DNA from: Chloroflexota bacterium
GTDB lineage: Bacteria > Chloroflexota > Anaerolineae > Anaerolineales > Anaerolineaceae
Assembly (NCBI GenBank): GCA_029265085.1
Contig: JAJUJY010000043.1
Location: forward strand, 1-27,674
Direction of reading: 5' to 3'
Length of the DNA stretch: 27,674 bases
How positions within the stretch are numbered: position 1 is the first letter of the stretch; every line of letters starts with the position of its first letter. This document shows positions 22,136 to 27,674 of this stretch, one piece after another. The position numbers and the translations under genes were made by a program. The notes below the pieces were generated by a model. That model ran no database searches and had not been told where the DNA came from. It saw only the letters and a program-made list of their open reading frames with translations.

Positions 22136-25100
22136 TTACGGTTGTAGGGTGAAGATCATACCGGCACTTGCCCCTTCAACATCCGGAAAATACATCTGGT
22201 ATGCATGGGCAGGAATCACCTGGAATTCACCTGTAGTTACTGGCTGCAAGAAGTAAATCAACTCATAGGTACCAGCCGGGGCAAACTCAGCCACCCATTG
22301 TATTTTTTCTGTATAGATTCGCGGTGCGGTGAACACCCACCAGTTCCAACCATTCTCCCAATCTTCCAAAGCAGACAGATTGGACTGGGTAAGCGGATCA
22401 AATCCGGTTTGCGCAGTCTTTAATTGCCGGTTCAAGATCTCCGTCCCCGCAGGTATTGAATCTTGCACCACCATGTAAGGCATGTCGTGAGGCAGAGTGA
22501 CTGTTAGACGAACTGCGATCAACCCATCAGCAATCTGGAAAGTGTCACTGGCTGGACATTTCTGATCTGAGCATTCTGCTGCAACCGAAAAATATTCGCG
22601 TTCGATCTGAACGCCCTTATCCAAAGGCTGAGCACCTTCCACCGGGCGGTTTAATTCCAGAAAAGCCCGATAATACAATCTTCCTGCGCCTTCTCCCCGC
22701 GAAATTTTTAATGCATTGGAGAACTGTTTAGATAGCCCCTCAAATGGGACTTCAGCATGGATTGTATTTAGCTGCCCGGGTTCAACTGCTTCCCCTTGAG
22801 CAATTAACTGATCATTCAAACTTGCCGAAAAAGCATAATTCGCCTGCAAATCTCCTGTTCCACGCATCGCTGCTGCCAGGGCCATCAGCGTCCAGGCTGT
22901 ATCGTAACTGGAAAACCAGAGGCCACTCATTCGGCGATGTTGGATCAAATAGCGCACAGCATCGATAATTAATGGTGAGGCGGGATCGTTTTCTGCCAGT
23001 GCCTTCGTAATAACCGCTGTGGCATAGTTGGGCGTTTCAAAATTCAATGATTGGTTGCGGTCTGATTCCCAATGCACACCGGTTGAGGATCGAATTGCAC
23101 CGCCAGCCAGATTAGAAAGAATTTCTCGGGCTTCCTGATTTTCAGGATTTTGGTCTAATAATGTCATTGCGAGCAGTGCCTTCCCCCAAGGACTTAATCG
23201 ATCTTTGGCCTGTGCAACCCCAAACATTTCCATATTTTCAAGACCGCTGGCTTGAAGTGCATAATATGCCAGAGTTTGCCGGTCAAGCTGCCAATCTTCT
23301 GCAATCATCTCGGGAGCAGCCAATCCAGCCACCACATAATCCCTGGCAGAGCCGATAAAATCAGCCGAAACAAAGAATCCACTATCCTTTGCGCGGCTTA
23401 AACCCAGCAGTACATACGCAGAAAGGTAAAAATCACTTTGTCCGGATAAGCCCCAGCTCCAACCGCCATCCAAATTCTGTAGGTACTTCAAACGATTCAA
23501 ATCTTCGCGAACCTCAGTGCGCAATTGCTGCTCCAGATCCGGTTCCTGCCAGCCCATCGTATTCATCAGATTAAGGGTTTCCACATTCGCCAATAGCCCC
23601 GATAGAACCGGCTCAGTATAATCAAACGGATAGGATTTCAAAGCTTTTGCGCCAGAAATCACCACCTGGAGCAGAGATGGTGATAACTCAATCTGCAATT
23701 TCCCACCGGTTGGCACAAAACTTCGTGGAAAACTAACAATCTCCAACCGGTCACCCGCTGTACTTAACACACCGGTCGTACCAAATGATTGCGGTGCTGA
23801 ATATTTCAAAATAGGCAGGTCGCCGCCTTCCGGTTTGGCCGCATCGGCCAGATCACCAGCCTTAACAGAAAATACCAGTTCTGCTTTTTCAACCTCCAAC
23901 GCAGTCACCCACCAGGTCACGCGTTTACGCGCTCCCGCATCAAGGGTAATTTGTTGAACCTCTTGGGCAGGATCATCCAGCGTAACACCGGTTGCTTTTA
24001 GAGAAACCTCACCTGACAGGCTTTGAGATGTGTTATTGTGAACTATAGCCGCTAGCTCTACATGATCGCCTGCAACCAAAAAACGAGGAGCTTCTGGCCG
24101 GATTAACAAATTTTTTGAAACAACGATTTCTGTGGCAGCCTCGCCAACCCGGGTATCCTTGGTCAAGCCGCGAACCGTTACGACCCAGGTAGTTAAATTA
24201 TCAGGGACAGGAAAGTTGATCGCCGCTTTTCCGTTCGTATCGGTTTTAATATTTGCCTGCCAAAAAGCAGTATCTTTAAAATCTGCACGGACGGGCGGAA
24301 TTTCCGCAAATCCTCCGCCGCCACCTCGACCAGGCGGTATTAATGGAATTCTACCGACATAAGCGGCCAAAGAGAGATTGGTGATTACTTGCAGCGGCTG
24401 AATTCCATAAAAAGCATCCGTAATATTTTGTACATTGGGGTCAGACAAAGCCAATACTGCCTTATCGACCGCTGAAATTGAGAATTCACCAACCACAGGG
24501 TTCCCTTCGATGTCTTTCACCGTCAGTTCAAATGCTGCGGTATCGCGGGGACCGATTGAGGTTTTTTGCGGGGATAAATCCACCTGTAATTTAAATGGCT
24601 CTGGATTTACATTAATTTGGAGGTAACCTTGGCGAAAATCAGGTTGCCCGGATTCCTGTTTACCCAGCACTGTGACAGAAACAAACACGTTAGGCGCATC
24701 ATCCTCAAGGATCGGCAGTGAAAAAGTCTGACTCGTGCCGCTTATAGCAATCAATTGTGAGCGCATCACTTTTCCTCGCTCAATGCTGACCAGCGCAAGA
24801 GCATCTCCCTCAAATGGATTGGGAAGAAAAATACTGGCGGTCTGACCAATGGTGTATTCAGCCGCGTCTGATTCTAGGCGAATCCGTTGATTTGGCAATC
24901 TCGGCCAAATTGCCGTGCCTGTTCCACCTACCCAAATCATCACCTGGGATACCGCGCCCCCATTGGTGATATCTACCTGATAGACTCCGGGCTGCGGCGG
25001 TGTGAAAGCGATTCGAGCCATTCCGTTATCATCTGTTTCAAAATCCGTACTACTTAGCGGAGTTAATTCCTGCCGGTATACCACCTCACCAACAATCAGG

Positions 25101-27674
25101 CTGGAGGCTTCTTCAATCCACCGCGAACTTTGAAAAACAGCGGTTAATTTTCGATTACCCGATGGGTTAGATTGCCAATCCACGGTTTGAATGAAAAATC
25201 CTGCCGGTTCCTCTGACTGATATGACCATTGATCCGGACGAATCCCAATATAAAAATCAGCAGGATGGTATTGGGTTTCTGCCCGGCTTGTGACCGGCTG
25301 AGAACCTTCTTCTACCAGGGTAGCTTCTAAGGTCAACCGGTTCAATGAATAATTCTCCATCAAATCAGATAACTCTTCTGCAGATATTTCCACTCTGACC
25401 ATGCCATTTTCATCGGTGACACTGGTCCCCCCCAACAAAAAACGTCCTGGCATAAAGGGATCGTAATAGTCACGTTGATCCACACGCAGCCAGCTTAAAT
25501 TCAATTCTCCAACCTGGTAACCGCCAGGTAAATCGAGGTATTTTGGTTCAGCAAATAATGACCAGCTTAATGAAACACCTTTTGCGGCCTCACCAAAGAA
25601 ATATTTCGCCTCAATTAATGCGTTCAGGTCCTGGCCAGCCTGATAATTTGATTGACCAAAATTCACCTTTAAATCAATTTCTGGTTTGCGATATTCCGCA
25701 ACCTTAAACTGGATTTCTGAGTTGTACATATCATTCACCCCCATGGTGTACGTTCCCGGAGGAGCATCCGCAGGCAGGATAAATGAACCATTAAACGTCC
25801 CATAATCCGAAATTGGCAAGGTGATTTCCTCCAGCGTTGGTGCTTTATCCAACTCTGGTGTGTAATTACCAACTACGTGCAAATTCAATTCATTCAGGTC
25901 AAGCGGGTAATAACGACCATTTTCTTTTTGCCGGGCAATTCCACGAAAATAAACTGTCTGACCCGGCTGGTAAATAGGCCGGTCTGTATACAAATAAATT
26001 TTCGGTTCCATTACCCATCCAGAAAAAGGTATGCCAAAATCCCAACCGCTAACGCCCCCATTCCAACTGGTCAGGCCAATGGAATAGTCCAGATCATCTG
26101 GGTTACCCAAAACTGCCACCAACCAGGAGTATGGATCGCGATCCTCAGGAATCGAAATTCTGGCTGTGCCATCAATTGAGGTTACACCACTCCCTAAAAC
26201 AACCCCATCCTTTGAATACACAGTAATTGGCCGGTTAGCCACTGGTTTTTGGTCAGCCACCGTTACCGCCCAGACAAACATTTCATCCTGGCTGACCTTA
26301 ATGATCATTTGAACCGGGCTGACCACAGCCAAAAAAGTGTTTTGGTTATATTCTGTTTGTGCCTCCGGATAATTTACCTGGAACAAATATAAACCCGTGC
26401 GCAAAGGGCTGCCATCCGGAGAAACATTTAATGACACAGACTGGGTAATATTGCTTTGAATATCTAAGGTTTGCTGCCAGGTAATGTCCGGTTCCAGCTG
26501 ACTCAAGTAGTAGGTTTGATCCAGGTAATTGATAAACTCCACCTGCGAAAGACGTGTCCGGCCAATATTTACCACCCAAATATTGGTAGATTGAGCAAAC
26601 AATTGGCTGTCTTGCGGAGAAAGGAACAATGTATTTGTGGTCATTAAGGCCGGAATGTTAAATTCCGCACGAGCTGATAAAACTCGCCAGGTATCTTGAT
26701 AAGATTGGTTGAATGTTCCACCCCACCGGTCCTGCAAGCCTTCTGAAACCGTTAAGGTGTAATCCGTCCCATAATCAAAATAGCCATTAATGTAAACTAC
26801 ATTGCTATCCTTATACCAGCTAATATTTTGGTTCACAGGTTGTGGATCAATTCGGAAAAATGCCTTTACATCTTGCTGATTATTAAGCGGAGCATTGAAC
26901 TGAATTTCCAGGCTGCCAAAACCACCATACGTTTGCAGTCCCTGGCTGGCAGAAGGATTGGTCTGAACAACTTTTAGCGCATCCACCGTTCGAAATTCAG
27001 CTTGAAACTCTGCGGATAGCGGAGTTCCTCCCTGGCCTGTTGCGCTGGAATCGATATTAAGACGATATGTGGTGGACCTCTGAAGCATTGGTTCTGGGGT
27101 GAAATGAAGCAGCGTATTGTTCTCTGTCCAGGTGTAGCTCCCAGATGCCGCATTACCCTGGTCATTCACAAAAGAAAAAGCCGCCTCTGTGTTTTCTGGA
27201 TCCATCGGTTGGTTGAATCGAATTACAACCGGTTGATCCAGATAGATCATTTCATTTCCGGCGGGTTCTACACTGACAACTTGTGGAACAACCGTAGTAA
27301 ATGTCCAGGGCAAATCGGCTTCAGGAGCAAAACTACTTCCGTTCAGGCTGGTCAACTCAGGATTAATTGCGACGGTATATTGCACGCCACCCTGTAAGGC
27401 GGGTTCAGCCCTAAAAACATAGGTACTGGTATTAATCCATTCTCCTTGCCCATCCACTTCCGGAGATAGCGAAAAAGCCGCCGGTAAATCCGCCTGGTCA
27501 GCACCCAAGGCAGCCACAGGTTGGTTAAAGGCAACTACAATTGCACCGGAAGGATTGACCTCATTCATATCCGGAGATGGGATTTGTTCTGTAATCGCAA
27601 GATATTCTGCCGTCTGGTATTCAAACGAAACTGGTTCAGCCAAAGCAAGGCCATCCTTTGAGGCAGCGCTTATC
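22136..27674 (-). CDS. Alpha-2-macroglobulin-like protein without thioester, 5' end missing
   Basis: At least 1845 residues; the frame runs off the right edge, so signal peptide or lipobox cannot be seen. In bacteria this family is periplasmic or surface-exposed and thought to trap proteases. Visible in order (numbered from the TTG at 27643): SbsA/Big_5-type Ig repeats (SGAIVVAFNQPV, PVVIRFNQPMD) in the first ~330 residues, the macroglobulin domain with DRPIYQPGQTVYFRG near 550, further MG domains, a glycine-rich segment PPGRGGGGGFAE, and the A2M core TAFWQANIKTDTNGKAAINF and LLIRPEAPRFLVAGDHVEL. The helical toroid domain follows (YLQNLDGGWSW), then a receptor-like C-terminal domain. The thioester CxEQ that normally follows YPYG is replaced: YPFDYTEP at 1338-1345, with Tyr for Cys and Pro for Gln. 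E. coli YfaS-type homologues also lack it. A hairpin follows the stop. Confidence 0.9.
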   Translation of the reverse strand, partial: ISAASKDGLALAEPVSFEYQTAEYLAITEQIPSPDMNEVNPSGAIVVAFNQPVAALGADQADLPAAFSLSPEVDGQGEWINTSTYVFRAEPALQGGVQYTVAINPELTSLNGSSFAPEADLPWTFTTVVPQVVSVEPAGNEMIYLDQPVVIRFNQPMDPENTEAAFSFVNDQGNAASGSYTWTENNTLLHFTPEPMLQRSTTYRLNIDSSATGQGGTPLSAEFQAEFRTVDALKVVQTNPSASQGLQTYGGFGSLEIQFNAPLNNQQDVKAFFRIDPQPVNQNISWYKDSNVVYINGYFDYGTDYTLTVSEGLQDRWGGTFNQSYQDTWRVLSARAEFNIPALMTTNTLFLSPQDSQLFAQSTNIWVVNIGRTRLSQVEFINYLDQTYYLSQLEPDITWQQTLDIQSNITQSVSLNVSPDGSPLRTGLYLFQVNYPEAQTEYNQNTFLAVVSPVQMIIKVSQDEMFVWAVTVADQKPVANRPITVYSKDGVVLGSGVTSIDGTARISIPEDRDPYSWLVAVLGNPDDLDYSIGLTSWNGGVSGWDFGIPFSGWVMEPKIYLYTDRPIYQPGQTVYFRGIARQKENGRYYPLDLNELNLHVVGNYTPELDKAPTLEEITLPISDYGTFNGSFILPADAPPGTYTMGVNDMYNSEIQFKVAEYRKPEIDLKVNFGQSNYQAGQDLNALIEAKYFFGEAAKGVSLSWSLFAEPKYLDLPGGYQVGELNLSWLRVDQRDYYDPFMPGRFLLGGTSVTDENGMVRVEISAEELSDLMENYSLNRLTLEATLVEEGSQPVTSRAETQYHPADFYIGIRPDQWSYQSEEPAGFFIQTVDWQSNPSGNRKLTAVFQSSRWIEEASSLIVGEVVYRQELTPLSSTDFETDDNGMARIAFTPPQPGVYQVDITNGGAVSQVMIWVGGTGTAIWPRLPNQRIRLESDAAEYTIGQTASIFLPNPFEGDALALVSIERGKVMRSQLIAISGTSQTFSLPILEDDAPNVFVSVTVLGKQESGQPDFRQGYLQINVNPEPFKLQVDLSPQKTSIGPRDTAAFELTVKDIEGNPVVGEFSISAVDKAVLALSDPNVQNITDAFYGIQPLQVITNLSLAAYVGRIPLIPPGRGGGGGFAEIPPVRADFKDTAFWQANIKTDTNGKAAINFPVPDNLTTWVVTVRGLTKDTRVGEAATEIVVSKNLLIRPEAPRFLVAGDHVELAAIVHNNTSQSLSGEVSLKATGVTLDDPAQEVQQITLDAGARKRVTWWVTALEVEKAELVFSVKAGDLADAAKPEGGDLPILKYSAPQSFGTTGVLSTAGDRLEIVSFPRSFVPTGGKLQIELSPSLLQVVISGAKALKSYPFDYTEPVLSGLLANVETLNLMNTMGWQEPDLEQQLRTEVREDLNRLKYLQNLDGGWSWGLSGQSDFYLSAYVLLGLSRAKDSGFFVSADFIGSARDYVVAGLAAPEMIAEDWQLDRQTLAYYALQASGLENMEMFGVAQAKDRLSPWGKALLAMTLLDQNPENQEAREILSNLAGGAIRSSTGVHWESDRNQSLNFETPNYATAVITKALAENDPASPLIIDAVRYLIQHRRMSGLWFSSYDTAWTLMALAAAMRGTGDLQANYAFSASLNDQLIAQGEAVEPGQLNTIHAEVPFEGLSKQFSNALKISRGEGAGRLYYRAFLELNRPVEGAQPLDKGVQIEREYFSVAAECSDQKCPASDTFQIADGLIAVRLTVTLPHDMPYMVVQDSIPAGTEILNRQLKTAQTGFDPLTQSNLSALEDWENGWNWWVFTAPRIYTEKIQWVAEFAPAGTYELIYFLQPVTTGEFQVIPAHAYQMYFPDVEGASAGMIFTLQP

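Overview
The window (about 50% GC by eye, densely coded, no stretch over 300 bases without a gene) looks like the chromosome of an anaerobic or facultative bacterium. The gene mix fits Chloroflexota, class Anaerolineae, best: an archaeal-type valyl-tRNA synthetase, an Mbh/complex I-like group 4 hydrogenase, a phasin/PhaR pair and a very large alpha-2-macroglobulin. This placement is an inference; there is no rRNA or other marker gene here. I see no tRNA, rRNA, CRISPR array, insertion sequence or integrase.

Layout. (a) 1-4744, plus strand: two consecutive valyl-tRNA synthetase genes of different lineages, the first cut by the window edge, closed by a strong terminator. (b) 4825-7497: a LysR regulator converging on an unrecognised protein whose C-terminal half resembles nucleoside phosphorylases. 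(c) 7652-9108: a GNAT acetyltransferase and a 3-hydroxyisobutyrate dehydrogenase-family oxidoreductase, apparently one transcript, facing a minus-strand CDF metal exporter (9164-10102) across a bidirectional terminator. (d) 10285-18786, minus strand: a ten-gene operon for a membrane-bound, ferredoxin-linked group 4 [NiFe] hydrogenase. In transcription order it encodes NuoJ/MbhD-E-like, NuoK-like, NuoL-like, MrpD/NuoN-like, NuoA-like, small subunit, NuoC-like, Ni-Fe large subunit, NuoH-like, 2[4Fe-4S] ferredoxin, and the maturation endopeptidase overlapping the ferredoxin gene. (e) 18952-21040, minus strand: an ABC1/UbiB-family kinase-like protein and a small membrane protein. (f) 21169-22053, plus strand: a phasin-like protein and a PhaR-type regulator behind a perfect consensus promoter with two near-identical palindromic operators. 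(g) 22136 to the right edge, minus strand: an alpha-2-macroglobulin-like giant protein that has lost the thioester motif.

How the parts work together. In the hydrogenase operon both Ni-binding CxxC pairs are present in the large subunit and a cleavable C-terminal tail matches the endopeptidase. The complex should therefore evolve or consume H2 with ferredoxin while two antiporter-like subunits move ions. The phasin/PhaR unit suggests polyhydroxyalkanoate or another granule/lipid-surface system, but no polymer synthase is in view. The remaining genes look like independent units.

Most worth following: the operator architecture at 21078-21130, the nested inverted repeat before the hydrogenase operon (18819-18873), the paired ValRS lineages, the thioester-less macroglobulin and the phosphorylase-like unknown.
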